Positions 53,247 to 61,292 of a DNA stretch of 64,000 nucleotides are shown piece by piece. How positions within the stretch are numbered: the stretch's first letter is position 1; the number at the start of each line of letters is the position of its first letter. A program made the position numbers and the translations under genes. The stretch lies in contig CANMWK010000010.1 of assembly GCA_947501615.1 (NCBI GenBank), forward strand, positions 1 to 64,000, read 5' to 3'. The notes beneath the pieces are model-generated. The model saw nothing but the letters and a program-made list of their open reading frames with translations. It was not told the DNA's origin and did no database searches. This stretch comes from an uncultured Tenacibaculum sp. (lineage in GTDB: Bacteria; Bacteroidota; Bacteroidia; Flavobacteriales; Flavobacteriaceae).

Positions 53247-55460
53247 ATGAATAATTCTAAAAAATTATCAAGAAGATCTTTTACAAAAAAGACAAGTATT
53301 GTAGCTGCTACTGGAGTTTTAGCGCCAAACATTCTAAATGCGAAATCTTTCACAAATCAAGAAACTAAAGAAAATTACGATTATATCGTTGTAGGTTCTG
53401 GTGCAGGAGGAGGTCCTTTAGCAGCAAATTTAGCTAGAAATGGATTTAAAGTACTTGTGTTAGAAGCAGGATCTAAAGACAAAAAAAGTGATAACTATAA
53501 AATTCCTGCATATCATACTTTTGCTTCTGAAGACGAAAAATTATCATGGAGTTATTTTGTAAAACACTATTCAGGAGATAGAGATCAACTTGATAGTAAA
53601 TATGTTGATGGAAAAGGAATTTTGTATCCAAGAGGTGCAACCATTGGAGGTTCTACTGCTGTAAATGCTCTAATTACCGTATATCCTCATGCCAGTGATT
53701 TTGAATACATAGCAAATTTAACGGGCGATAATAGTTGGAATGCAGAAAATATGCGTACTTATTTTCAACGACTAGAAGATTGCGAATATTTAAAAACAAG
53801 AGAAGCCATTAGAGAACAACATGGAATTAATGGCTGGTTACCTACAAATTATCAGAATTTTGGTTTAGGTACTTTATTAGAAAATCTTTTTCTAGCTGGA
53901 GTTATAAAAGCAAATCTAGACCATGATGATAAAAATATTTTTGATTTGATTTTCAATGAAAAATCATTTGATGTAAATAAACGTAGCTTTGAAAGAGGTG
54001 GTGAAGGAGCTATATTAGTACCTCAAACTATGGATAGCAATGCATCTAGAAACTCAGTAAGAGAATACCTATTGAATACAGCTGCACAATATCCGGAAAA
54101 CTTAACCATTATAACTGATGCCTTAGCTACTAAAGTTTTATTTAATGAAAACAAGGAAGCTATTGGGGTAGAGTATATGTTGGGTAAGAATTTATATGAA
54201 GCAGATCCAGCTTTTAATGATGTTGCCGAAGAAAAAAAGTATACTGTAAAAGCATCTAGGGAAGTAATTTTAGCTGCAGGAGCTTTCAATACACCACAAT
54301 TATTACAATTATCAGGAATAGGAGACGCTAACCTATTAGAAGAAAAAGGGATAGCGGTAGTAAAAGATTTACCAGGTGTTGGAAGAAATCTTCAAGATCG
54401 CTACGAAATAGGAATGACTTATGAGTTAAAAGGAAATATACTAGAGTCGTGTACTTTTTCAGAGGGAGATGATGAATGTTTAGACGATTATAAAAGAAAA
54501 GGAGAAGGAGCTTATACAAGTAGTGGTACCGTAGCTGCTCATATTAAAAGATCTCATCCTAATTTAGAAGATCCGGATTTATTTAATTTCTGTTTAACTA
54601 CTGAATTTAGAGGATATTTTCCTGGTTATAGTGAGTTAATAAGAACTTCAAAAGATAAATTAACTTGGGCAATTTTAAAAGGACATACGGAAAATACTGC
54701 TGGTGAAGTAAATATTCGATCTAAAAACCCAAGACAAACTCCATATATTAATTTTAAATACTTTAATGACGGACAAGACCTTGAAGGCAACGACATGAAA
54801 GCCTTGATAAAGGGAATGGATAACATTAGAGAATTAATGAACAATAAAAAGGTTCGTTATACATTACGAGATGAAGTTTGGCCTGGATTTGATGTAAATA
54901 CGGAAAGTGAAAAAAGAGATTTTATAGCCAAGGAAGCATGGGGACATCATGCTTGTGGTACTTGTAAAATTGGGAATGGAGCAAAATATGATGTGTTAGA
55001 TAGTAATTTTAATGTTTTTGGGATTAAAAATTTAAGAGTGGTAGATGCTTCAGTATTTCCTAAAATACCAGGCTTTTTTATTGCAGTACCTATTTTCTTA
55101 ATCAGTGAGAAAGCTACAGATGTGATTTTACAGGCTGCAGGAGCCCAAAGAAGAAGTAACACTTTGAGTAAAAGAGCAAGTGTATTTGCAAGAACTAAAG
55201 CTGATAATCAATTAGAAAAGATAAAGGTTACTTCATACCCAAATCCATGTACAGAGAAAATAAGTTTTTCTTTAAATTCAGCTAGTAAAAGTACAGCGAT
55301 GTTACTCATTGTAGACATCAATGGGAAAGTAGTTTTTAATGAAACTTACACTAGCTTTAAGGAAAAAACAATAGATACAAGTAATTTTACTTCTGGTATG
55401 TATGTGTATATGTTAACAATAGGTAAAGACAGAAAAACAGGGAAATTTATAAAGAAATAA
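53247..55460 (+). CDS. GMC oxidoreductase with Tat leader and T9SS C-terminal domain
   Basis: A 737-residue protein of the glucose-methanol-choline oxidoreductase family. An RR motif (SRRSFTKK, 8-15) starts a Tat-type leader, then the FAD motif VVGSGAGGGPLAANLARNG near 47-65, the GMC signature GATIGGSTAVN, and the active-site HHACGTCKIG near 570. The last about 75 residues (SYPNPCTEKISFSL to FTSGMYVYML) match the type IX secretion sorting domain (type A). It may be a cell-surface sugar or alcohol oxidase. A terminator follows. Confidence 0.9.
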   Translation: MNNSKKLSRRSFTKKTSIVAATGVLAPNILNAKSFTNQETKENYDYIVVGSGAGGGPLAANLARNGFKVLVLEAGSKDKKSDNYKIPAYHTFASEDEKLSWSYFVKHYSGDRDQLDSKYVDGKGILYPRGATIGGSTAVNALITVYPHASDFEYIANLTGDNSWNAENMRTYFQRLEDCEYLKTREAIREQHGINGWLPTNYQNFGLGTLLENLFLAGVIKANLDHDDKNIFDLIFNEKSFDVNKRSFERGGEGAILVPQTMDSNASRNSVREYLLNTAAQYPENLTIITDALATKVLFNENKEAIGVEYMLGKNLYEADPAFNDVAEEKKYTVKASREVILAAGAFNTPQLLQLSGIGDANLLEEKGIAVVKDLPGVGRNLQDRYEIGMTYELKGNILESCTFSEGDDECLDDYKRKGEGAYTSSGTVAAHIKRSHPNLEDPDLFNFCLTTEFRGYFPGYSELIRTSKDKLTWAILKGHTENTAGEVNIRSKNPRQTPYINFKYFNDGQDLEGNDMKALIKGMDNIRELMNNKKVRYTLRDEVWPGFDVNTESEKRDFIAKEAWGHHACGTCKIGNGAKYDVLDSNFNVFGIKNLRVVDASVFPKIPGFFIAVPIFLISEKATDVILQAAGAQRRSNTLSKRASVFARTKADNQLEKIKVTSYPNPCTEKISFSLNSASKSTAMLLIVDINGKVVFNETYTSFKEKTIDTSNFTSGMYVYMLTIGKDRKTGKFIKK

Positions 55461-55487
55461 ACACGTTTTTTTAAGCTATAATATATA

Positions 55488-55512
55488 AGAAGATATGTTT
55501 AACATGTCTTCT
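55488..55512 (+). terminator. Intrinsic terminator of the GMC gene
   Basis: The inverted repeat AGAAGATATGTT/AACATGTCTTCT, one wobble, is followed by seven T. Confidence 0.8.
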
Positions 55513-55544
55513 TTTTTTATGTAAATTACTTCAGTTTTAATAGT

Positions 55545-55991
55545 ATGGAAGAACAAAAACAAAAAAGTTGGTTTGCTAGAAATTGGCCATGGGTATTACC
55601 TGTTGGTTGTTGTTCTGGATGTTTGATATTGATATTACTTTTCGTTTTTGGGATAGGAACTGCAATTTTTGGAGTAGTAAATACATTTATAGAAGCTACA
55701 CCAATAGATGAAGTCACTGAAATAGCAAGACAAAATAATACTGTTATCGAATTGTTGGGTGATGATATTGAATCTGAAGGCTTTCCTAATGGAAATATTT
55801 CAATGCATAATGACGATGGTGAAGTCGATTTTTCAATACGAATTGTGGGAAGCAAAGGGGAAGGAACTTTAGTGGTAAAAGGAATTCGTGTCGATAAAAA
55901 ATGGGTGTATGAAGAATTATATGTACTGATTAAAGAGACTGGTGAGCAAATTAATTTATTAGAACAAGAAAAGATTCCTGAAATTATATAG
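55545..55991 (+). CDS. Coa1-like membrane protein
   Basis: A 148-residue protein starting with a charged cytoplasmic end, a Cys-rich hydrophobic helix (VGCCSGCLILILLFVF, 20-35) and an extracytoplasmic domain, as in the 'cytochrome c oxidase assembly factor Coa1' family of Bacteroidota. Function in these bacteria is not shown. An antisense frame exists over it but is not supported. Confidence 0.75.
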   Translation: MEEQKQKSWFARNWPWVLPVGCCSGCLILILLFVFGIGTAIFGVVNTFIEATPIDEVTEIARQNNTVIELLGDDIESEGFPNGNISMHNDDGEVDFSIRIVGSKGEGTLVVKGIRVDKKWVYEELYVLIKETGEQINLLEQEKIPEII

Positions 55992-56000
55992 GTTTTAAAT

Positions 56001-56035
56001 TACGAATTACGAATTACGAATTACGAATTACGAAT
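56001..56035. repeat. Heptanucleotide tandem repeat (TACGAAT)x5
   Basis: Five perfect 7-bp units TACGAAT, followed by an inverted partial copy (GAATTCGTAATTCAT, 56046-56060). The array and the inverted copy can form a hairpin between the convergent Coa1-like and bioA genes. Confidence 0.9.
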
Positions 56036-56067
56036 TTGAAATTGTGAATTCGTAATTCATAATTAGT

Positions 56068-57333
56068 TTATAATTGATTTAAGACCTTTTCTATAGTGCT
56101 GTATACTTTTTCTAATTGTTCATCTGTAATAACATACGGAACTTGAATGTAAATCGTATTTCCTAAAGGTCTTAAAAACACACCTTCTTTCATAAAAGCA
56201 GACAATAATAAGTCTCGTAAAGTTCCATAACGTTCCATGTTTGTGTCTAAATCTAAAGCGAAAATTACACCAATAGATCGAGTTGATTTTACTTTAGCGT
56301 GTGCTTTGATTTTTTCACTAAAGGCAATATGTGATGTACTAATTCGCTGAATACTTTCTTGAATTTCTTCTGAAGTTAATAAATCTATACTTGCAATTGC
56401 TGCTGCACAACCAATCGGATTCGCAGAATAGGTATGACAATGAAAATATCCTTTTGCAATATCGTTACTTAAAAAAGCATCGTAGATTTTCTGAGTACAA
56501 GAAGTAATAGCCATTGGAACTAATCCACCAGTTAAAGCTTTACTCAAACAAATGATATCTGGTTTCGTAGCTACATGATCTGAAGCAAAGTTTTTTCCTG
56601 TTTTACCAAAACCAGTCATTACTTCATCTGCAATAGTTAACACATCATTGTCTTTGCAATATTCAATAATTTGATTTAATCCTTCAATATTGTGAATTTT
56701 CATTCCGGCAGCTCCTTGAACAATAGGCTCGTAAACAAAAGCAGCTATTTTATTATTGGTAATAATTTTAGATAACTGTTCTAAGATTTCAGCATGATTC
56801 TTTCCATTTGGCACTGGAATTCTATGAATGTTAATTAGAAAATCTTCAAAAGGTCCGTTATAAACTGAAAGTCCAGATGTAGACATAGCTCCGAAAGTAT
56901 CTCCATGAAAACCATTTTCAAAAGCAATAAAAGTAGTACGCTTATCTCCAATATTGAAATAATACTGTAATGCCATTTTTATGGCAGACTCTACAGCTGT
57001 TGAACCATTATCGTTAAAGAAAATTTTAGCTTGATTTTCAGGAAGAATTTTAATTAGTTTTTCTGAAAGTTCTACAGCAGCAGGATGTGTAAAATCACTA
57101 AACATGATTTGGTCTAATTGCTGCATTTGCTGATAAACACGGTTGGTAATAAAATCGTTACAATGGCCAAACATACATGTGTACCAAGAGGAAATAGCAT
57201 CGATATATTCGTTACCATGTTCATCCGTAAGTATACATCCTTTAGCTTTTACAATTCCTAAACTATTCGGGTGTGTTTGGTGTTGTTTTAAAGGATGCCA
57301 AATGTGTTTTTTATCGCGTTCTTGTAGTGTCAT
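56068..57333 (-). CDS. bioA: Adenosylmethionine--8-amino-7-oxononanoate transaminase
   Basis: A PLP enzyme that turns 8-amino-7-oxononanoate into diaminopelargonate, the third step of biotin synthesis. The 421-residue protein shows the ISSWYTCMFGHCN segment of BioA, NDNGSTAVESAIKM, the PLP aspartate in DEVMTGFGKTG and the PLP lysine in CLSKALTGG. It is part of the minus-strand bioF-DUF2007-bioD-bioA group and starts 198 bp after the frameshifted small gene. Confidence 0.95.
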   Translation of the reverse strand: MTLQERDKKHIWHPLKQHQTHPNSLGIVKAKGCILTDEHGNEYIDAISSWYTCMFGHCNDFITNRVYQQMQQLDQIMFSDFTHPAAVELSEKLIKILPENQAKIFFNDNGSTAVESAIKMALQYYFNIGDKRTTFIAFENGFHGDTFGAMSTSGLSVYNGPFEDFLINIHRIPVPNGKNHAEILEQLSKIITNNKIAAFVYEPIVQGAAGMKIHNIEGLNQIIEYCKDNDVLTIADEVMTGFGKTGKNFASDHVATKPDIICLSKALTGGLVPMAITSCTQKIYDAFLSNDIAKGYFHCHTYSANPIGCAAAIASIDLLTSEEIQESIQRISTSHIAFSEKIKAHAKVKSTRSIGVIFALDLDTNMERYGTLRDLLLSAFMKEGVFLRPLGNTIYIQVPYVITDEQLEKVYSTIEKVLNQL

Positions 57334-57379
57334 GAGTTATTAAAGTAGTGAAGTTAAAAGTAGAAAAGTTTTTTGTAAT

Positions 57380-57526
57380 GTCATTACGAATTTTCTTCGG
57401 AGCCTGAGTTATATCGAAGGCGAAGGTATTACTGAAGTAATCTTTTGATTAGTATAAGTTTTTAACATTATTTAAAGTAGTCGGTCATTAGATTGCTTCT
57501 CACCATTGTATTTCGATTGCAATGAC
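57380..57526. repeat. REP-like element
   Basis: A 147-bp element with ends GTCATT and AATGAC in the gap before bioA. It contains ATCGAAGGCGAAGG and TTTCGATTGCAATGAC sections that match the REP family seen at 23504-23585. Confidence 0.65.
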
Positions 57527-57531
57527 GTTTA

Positions 57532-57857
57532 TCATTTACTTTTCACTATATATATAATTTTATTTTCTTTTCCATATTTTATATCGTAACCGATTTGAGA
57601 TAAAAGTCCATTTAAATGTAATTTAAAGTCAAACCAAGCAGATCCATTATAATGATTCGAACCTTGAACGATGTTTAATTCATTTAAAATCAAAGTGATT
57701 TCATGATCACCAATGCTGGGATTTTTATCGAAAATATCCATAATAGCATTTACTCCTTCTCTTTCAGGTTTGAATACATCAGGATTGTTTCATTTCCATT
57801 AAATGCATTACGCATCATTGTCATTCTTTTATATAGATCGCTGTCTCTATTCAACAT
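57532..57857 (-). pseudogene. Small gene split by a frameshift
   Basis: Two frames together look like one protein of about 110 residues. The first runs from ATG 57857 (MLNRDSDLYKRMTMMRNA, 35 codons before its stop) and the second is open from about 57793 to 57532 (NPDVFKPEREGVNA, then MDIFDKNPSIGDHEI). They meet near 57785 and differ by one reading phase, so a 1-base indel would restore a single gene. Alternatively, only the 69-residue part starting at ATG 57741 is used. No family recognised. It lies between bioD and bioA. Confidence 0.55.
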
Positions 57858-57882
57858 TTTTTATCTCGATTATAAAGATGTT

Positions 57883-58500
57883 TTACAAATTATCTTTAAA
57901 CAGTTCAGCGTATTCTTTAATTACATTCTGATCAATGTAAGGCTCTTCTTCAATTCTTCCAATTACAGGAACCCCGCTCATTTTTTTAATGATACTTTCT
58001 GTGGTTGGATGCTCATCTCCACTAAAAATTAAAGAAATATCAAAACCTTTTTCTTTTAGTAAATTTAAAGTCAATAAGGTGTGATTAATACTTCCCAAAT
58101 AATGACGAGAAACTACAATAACTTTATAATCAGGTTGAATTAAATCTAAAATAGTATGCTCATCGTTTAATGGAACTAAAAGTCCACCTGCACCTTCGAT
58201 AACTAAATTATTTTGAGTTTCTGGAGCTTTAATTTGATTGATGTCAATCGTGATTCCATCAATTTCAGCAGAAGCATGCGGACTCATTGGTGTTTTTAAC
58301 GCATAGCTATTTGGATGAAAAACAGATTTTTTATTCGTTACTAATTTTTCTACTTTATGTGTATCTGAATAGTCTAAATCGCCAGATTGGATTGGTTTCC
58401 AATAATCAGCTTCTAAAGCTTCTGTAATAATTGCTGAAGCAACAGTTTTTCCTACTTCTGTAGAAATACCGGTGATAAAATATTTTTGTTGTTTCATCAT
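57883..58500 (-). CDS. bioD: Dethiobiotin synthetase
   Basis: Closes the ureido ring from diaminopelargonate and CO2 with ATP. The 205-residue protein has the P-loop GISTEVGKTVAS (10-21) and the segment EGAGGLLVPL that contacts the substrate. Its ATG at 58500 has a second Met at 58497. A TACTTTTG -7 element lies just upstream, suggesting a separate promoter inside the bio group. Confidence 0.94.
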   Translation of the reverse strand: MMKQQKYFITGISTEVGKTVASAIITEALEADYWKPIQSGDLDYSDTHKVEKLVTNKKSVFHPNSYALKTPMSPHASAEIDGITIDINQIKAPETQNNLVIEGAGGLLVPLNDEHTILDLIQPDYKVIVVSRHYLGSINHTLLTLNLLKEKGFDISLIFSGDEHPTTESIIKKMSGVPVIGRIEEEPYIDQNVIKEYAELFKDNL

Positions 58501-58504
58501 AAAA

Positions 58505-58512
58505 CAAAAGTA
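58505..58512 (-). promoter_or_regulatory. Promoter -7 element (TACTTTTG) of bioD
   Basis: Minus-strand TACTTTTG fits TAnnTTTG but lies only 4 bp before the ATG, so the mRNA would be leaderless; this could also be a chance match. Confidence 0.3.
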
Positions 58513-58540
58513 GTAAGTTTCAAATAAAAATTAGTAGTAT

Positions 58541-58568
58541 CGTCATGCTGAATTTAGTTCAGCATCAC
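58541..58568. repeat. REP-like hairpin next to the GIY-YIG gene, 3' side
   Basis: The sequence ATGCTGAA-TTTAG-TTCAGCAT (58545-58565) is a perfect 8-bp palindrome preceded by CGTC. It abuts the last codons of the GIY-YIG frame. Confidence 0.75.
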
Positions 58569-58569
58569 A

Positions 58570-58851
58570 TCAAAAATCTAATGTTTTTAAAGTTGGATTT
58601 ACTTTTTTAATCAAGTTTATTTTCCATTCCTTATGCCAATTCTTTAATTGTTTTTCTCTTGAAATAGCTTGGTGAATGTCTTAAAACTTTTCAAAGTAAA
58701 TTAAATCTAATAAATTATACTTTTTTTTAAAAGTAGAACCAATTCCTTGTTTATGTTCTAGGATTCGCTTTTCTAAATTGGAAGTAACTCCAATATAAAA
58801 AGTTGTTCTATATGTATTTGTAAGTATATAAACAAAGCTTTGTTTCATCAT
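58570..58851 (-). pseudogene. GIY-YIG endonuclease gene with in-frame stop
   Basis: A frame of 94 codons on the minus strand matches small GIY-YIG nucleases of about 95 residues: VYILTN and FYIGVTSNLEKRI at the start, and AISREKQLKNWHKEW later. Codon 57 is TAA (minus strand, 58683-58681), where relatives read a residue between YFEKF and DIHQAI. It is therefore inactive unless the stop is misread. It lies between two REP-like hairpins (58545-58565 and 58858-58878). Confidence 0.8.
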
Positions 58852-58857
58852 GATGGG

Positions 58858-58884
58858 ACCCTGAAATAAATTCAGGGTGACGTT
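58858..58884. repeat. REP-like hairpin next to the GIY-YIG gene, 5' side
   Basis: ACCCTGAA-ATAAA-TTCAGGGT (58858-58878) is a perfect palindrome followed by GACG, 7 bp upstream of the GIY-YIG start codon. Confidence 0.75.
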
Positions 58885-58952
58885 CTCGATTTTAAATAAA
58901 AGTAATGAACCATGGTAAAGTACGTAAAATTATATTTCTGATACTTTATTTT

Positions 58953-59333
58953 TCATTTAAAGATTGTTTTACAATCGTTACAAATTAATTTTCGTGGTTC
59001 AAAAAATGGGAAAAGCATGTGAAAGAAATTCTTTCGCTGTACATCGGCTACTAAAATCCTTGTAGAATTACAATTCGGACAATGAATGGCATTGCCTTTA
59101 TTGTCGGTTTCATAAGTTCTGATGTCGTTATAAATTTCAGAAGCTCTTTTTAAATCTTGATTAAAAACTAAAAGTTTTACGCCACCAATGGCTTGACTAA
59201 TCAACGGGTCTGAATCTATTGTAGTTTCATCCATTAACATGGTTCTAATGTTTTCAGAATCTAACTTAGATTTCACCAGTTGAGCTTCAGTGGAATATTC
59301 AAAAACAGCTAAAATTGTATAATCTTCTTTCAT
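58953..59333 (-). CDS. DUF2007 protein with zinc ribbon
   Basis: A 126-residue protein. Residues 1-75 match DUF2007 (putative signal-transducing domain), with ILAVFEYSTEAQLVKSKLD. The C-terminal part is a zinc ribbon with CPNC and CNDC pairs. It lies 9 bp after bioF and shares its strand; a role in biotin regulation is a guess. Confidence 0.82.
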   Translation of the reverse strand: MKEDYTILAVFEYSTEAQLVKSKLDSENIRTMLMDETTIDSDPLISQAIGGVKLLVFNQDLKRASEIYNDIRTYETDNKGNAIHCPNCNSTRILVADVQRKNFFHMLFPFFEPRKLICNDCKTIFK

Positions 59334-59342
59334 CTCTCTATT

Positions 59343-60470
59343 TTAAACAAAGGTAGCAAGTTGTTCTAGAATAGTTGTAATGTCTTTTTTAGAATTAAAA
59401 CTATGCAAACAAAAACGTAATCGTTCTTGCCCCTTAGGAACTGTTGGAGAAAGAATTGGTTTTATATTGAATCCGTTTTCTTGTAATTGTAATGCAATGG
59501 TTTTTGTTTTTTCTATTCCAGAAATTACAGAGCAGTGAATAGCAGAGTTACTTTCAATAAAAGAATTATCTAATTGTAATCGTATCATTTCACTTTTAAA
59601 GAAATTGATATTGTCTTCTAGTTGCTGAATGATTTCAGATTTTAAATGCAGGTAAGCAACTTGTATTGTGGCTAATGCATGAGGTGACAAACCTGTAGTA
59701 TAAATGAAACTTCTAGAAAAGTTAATCAAGTAACTGTATAATTTTTCACTTCCTAAGATTGTTGCTCCATGACAACCTAAAGCTTTTCCGTAAGTTATAA
59801 TTCTAGCAAAAACTTCATTTTCTAATTGTAATTGCTGAACTAAACCTTCACCTTTTTTTCCGAAAACACCCAAAGCATGAGCCTCATCAACAACCAAATA
59901 TGCATTGTGCTGTTTTGCAACAGTAACCAACCCGTTAAGATTTGGTGTGTCACCATCCATAGAAAATACCGATTCTGTAACAATGTAAATGGTGTCATGC
60001 TGAACTCGTTTCAGCATCTCATCTAGGTTTTCTAAATCATTATGCTTGAATTTATAGCTTTTTGCATTCGAAAGTTGAATTCCGTCTCGAATAGAAGCGT
60101 GGATATATTCATCGTATAAAATCACATCACCACGTTGTGGAACACAAGAAAAGAATCCGACGTTAGCATCGTAACCAGAATTAAAAAGTAATGCTTTTGG
60201 TGAGTTATGAAACTGAGCAATATAATTTTCAGTTTCTTGATATAACTGATGATTTCCAGAAATTAAACGAGAGCCTGTAGCTCCATTGATTTTGATGTTT
60301 TTATCTAATAACAACTGATGTGTTTGATCGAAAATAGATTCAGATTGCGCTAAACCTAAATAATCATTAGAATAAAAATCAATACGATTGGTATCAGATT
60401 TTAAACTTCTTAAGGTGTTAGAAGTTGCTCTTTGAATGAGTTTTTGTTCTAGTTTCTTTGGAAAATTCAT
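59343..60470 (-). CDS. bioF: 8-amino-7-oxononanoate synthase
   Basis: A PLP-dependent enzyme that joins pimeloyl thioester and alanine in the first committed step of biotin synthesis. The 375-residue protein has SNDYLGLAQ at 34-42, NGATGSRLISGNH at 62-74, DEAHALGVFG at about 195 and the PLP Lys in YGKALGCHG. Residues 151-159 (EMLKRVQHD) are encoded by a REP-like palindrome. This lies in a surface loop between DLENLD and IYIVTESVFS, so the enzyme is probably still active. Confidence 0.95.
   Translation of the reverse strand: MNFPKKLEQKLIQRATSNTLRSLKSDTNRIDFYSNDYLGLAQSESIFDQTHQLLLDKNIKINGATGSRLISGNHQLYQETENYIAQFHNSPKALLFNSGYDANVGFFSCVPQRGDVILYDEYIHASIRDGIQLSNAKSYKFKHNDLENLDEMLKRVQHDTIYIVTESVFSMDGDTPNLNGLVTVAKQHNAYLVVDEAHALGVFGKKGEGLVQQLQLENEVFARIITYGKALGCHGATILGSEKLYSYLINFSRSFIYTTGLSPHALATIQVAYLHLKSEIIQQLEDNINFFKSEMIRLQLDNSFIESNSAIHCSVISGIEKTKTIALQLQENGFNIKPILSPTVPKGQERLRFCLHSFNSKKDITTILEQLATFV
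59994..60020. repeat. REP-like palindrome inside bioF
   Basis: ATGCTGAA-CTCGT-TTCAGCAT (59997-60017) is a perfect 8-bp palindrome inside the bioF frame and has the same arms as the REP at 58545-58565. On the coding strand it reads EMLKRVQHD. Confidence 0.8.
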
Positions 60471-60476
60471 TTAGAA

Positions 60477-60484
60477 CAAAAATA
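60477..60484 (-). promoter_or_regulatory. Promoter -7 element (TATTTTTG) of bioF
   Basis: Minus-strand TATTTTTG fits TAnnTTTG, 6 bp before the bioF ATG, implying a near-leaderless mRNA. Confidence 0.35.
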
Positions 60485-60522
60485 GGAAAGAGCAATAGAA
60501 TTTACATAAGAGAAGTAAAGTA

Positions 60523-60604
60523 ATACCAATTGAATTTCAAAATATTGGATATAAGTGCTGAAAAATAAATCAATTTATACATTATTTAAAAATACAATTG
60601 GTAT
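60523..60604. repeat. Small inverted-repeat element
   Basis: An 82-bp AT-rich unit with perfect 10-bp inverted ends ATACCAATTG and CAATTGGTAT, in the 150-bp gap between bioF and the beta-barrel gene. It could be a miniature inverted-repeat element or a terminator-like structure. Confidence 0.55.
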
Positions 60605-60620
60605 AGTATTCTTTTTCAGA

Positions 60621-61166
60621 TTAAAATTGGTAACCTAACGATAACTGGAAAGCCCCATTTTTTATATCTGGATTTTCTTGAACTGCTACAATCCCCAAAG
60701 TGTATCTTGCTTGGAAAAATATACCATTGTTAAAATTATATCCTAATCCTAAATTTAACCCTAAATCAAAATCTTCAATATCCGGATCAACTAGAGTTCC
60801 ATCTGGTAGCTTAAGTTCATCATCTACTAAAAAGGAAACTTGAGGTCCTGCTGAAACTGATAAACCTTGAAATAAATAATATTTAGCCATTATAGGTAAA
60901 GATATATAGCTGGTTTTTAAATTGGTTTGAGAGTTTTTAGCGCCTAATTCTGTATATAATAATTCTGGTTGTATAGAAAATTTATCGGCTATTTTAAGCT
61001 CTAGTAATCCACCAATGTGAAAGCCTGTTCTGTTTTCTACATCTAAATTATCTCCTCGTAATGTGGAAAAATTAGCACCGGCTTTAACTCCAAAATTTAA
61101 AGATTGAGCATTGCTATTTAAGGAAAATAATATACTGAATACAGTAATAAGTAATAGTTTTTTCAT
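60621..61166 (-). CDS. Outer-membrane beta-barrel protein (PorT-like)
   Basis: A 181-residue protein with signal peptide (MKKLLLITVFSILFSLNSNAQ) and eight beta-strand segments, of the outer-membrane beta-barrel family (porT / OmpW-like) with NFGVKAGANFSTLRGDN at the start and ARYTLGIVAVQ and QLSLGYQF at the end. I take the ATG at 61166; an upstream ATG adds 11 residues before the signal peptide. Function unknown. Confidence 0.85.
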   Translation of the reverse strand: MKKLLLITVFSILFSLNSNAQSLNFGVKAGANFSTLRGDNLDVENRTGFHIGGLLELKIADKFSIQPELLYTELGAKNSQTNLKTSYISLPIMAKYYLFQGLSVSAGPQVSFLVDDELKLPDGTLVDPDIEDFDLGLNLGLGYNFNNGIFFQARYTLGIVAVQENPDIKNGAFQLSLGYQF

Positions 61167-61292
61167 AATACTGGTTTTAAGTTTTGTTTGAATAGTCAAC
61201 TATTATGCCAAAAAAATAAAATTTAATAGTTTTTGTTTTAATAGGTTGGTTTTTAGATGCTTTAAATGTGGGGGGTAGGTTTTGACTATTTT

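Noticed and set aside
55526..55855. 109-codon open frame antisense to the Coa1-like gene
   Set aside because: It overlaps a gene with a membrane helix and family match, and its own translation is low-complexity Ser/Pro/Ile without family features.
61262..61275. G-run (GTGGGGGGTAGG) before the beta-barrel gene as a phase-variable tract
   Set aside because: Six G are too few to expect frequent slippage, and the tract is about 100 bp from the start codon.
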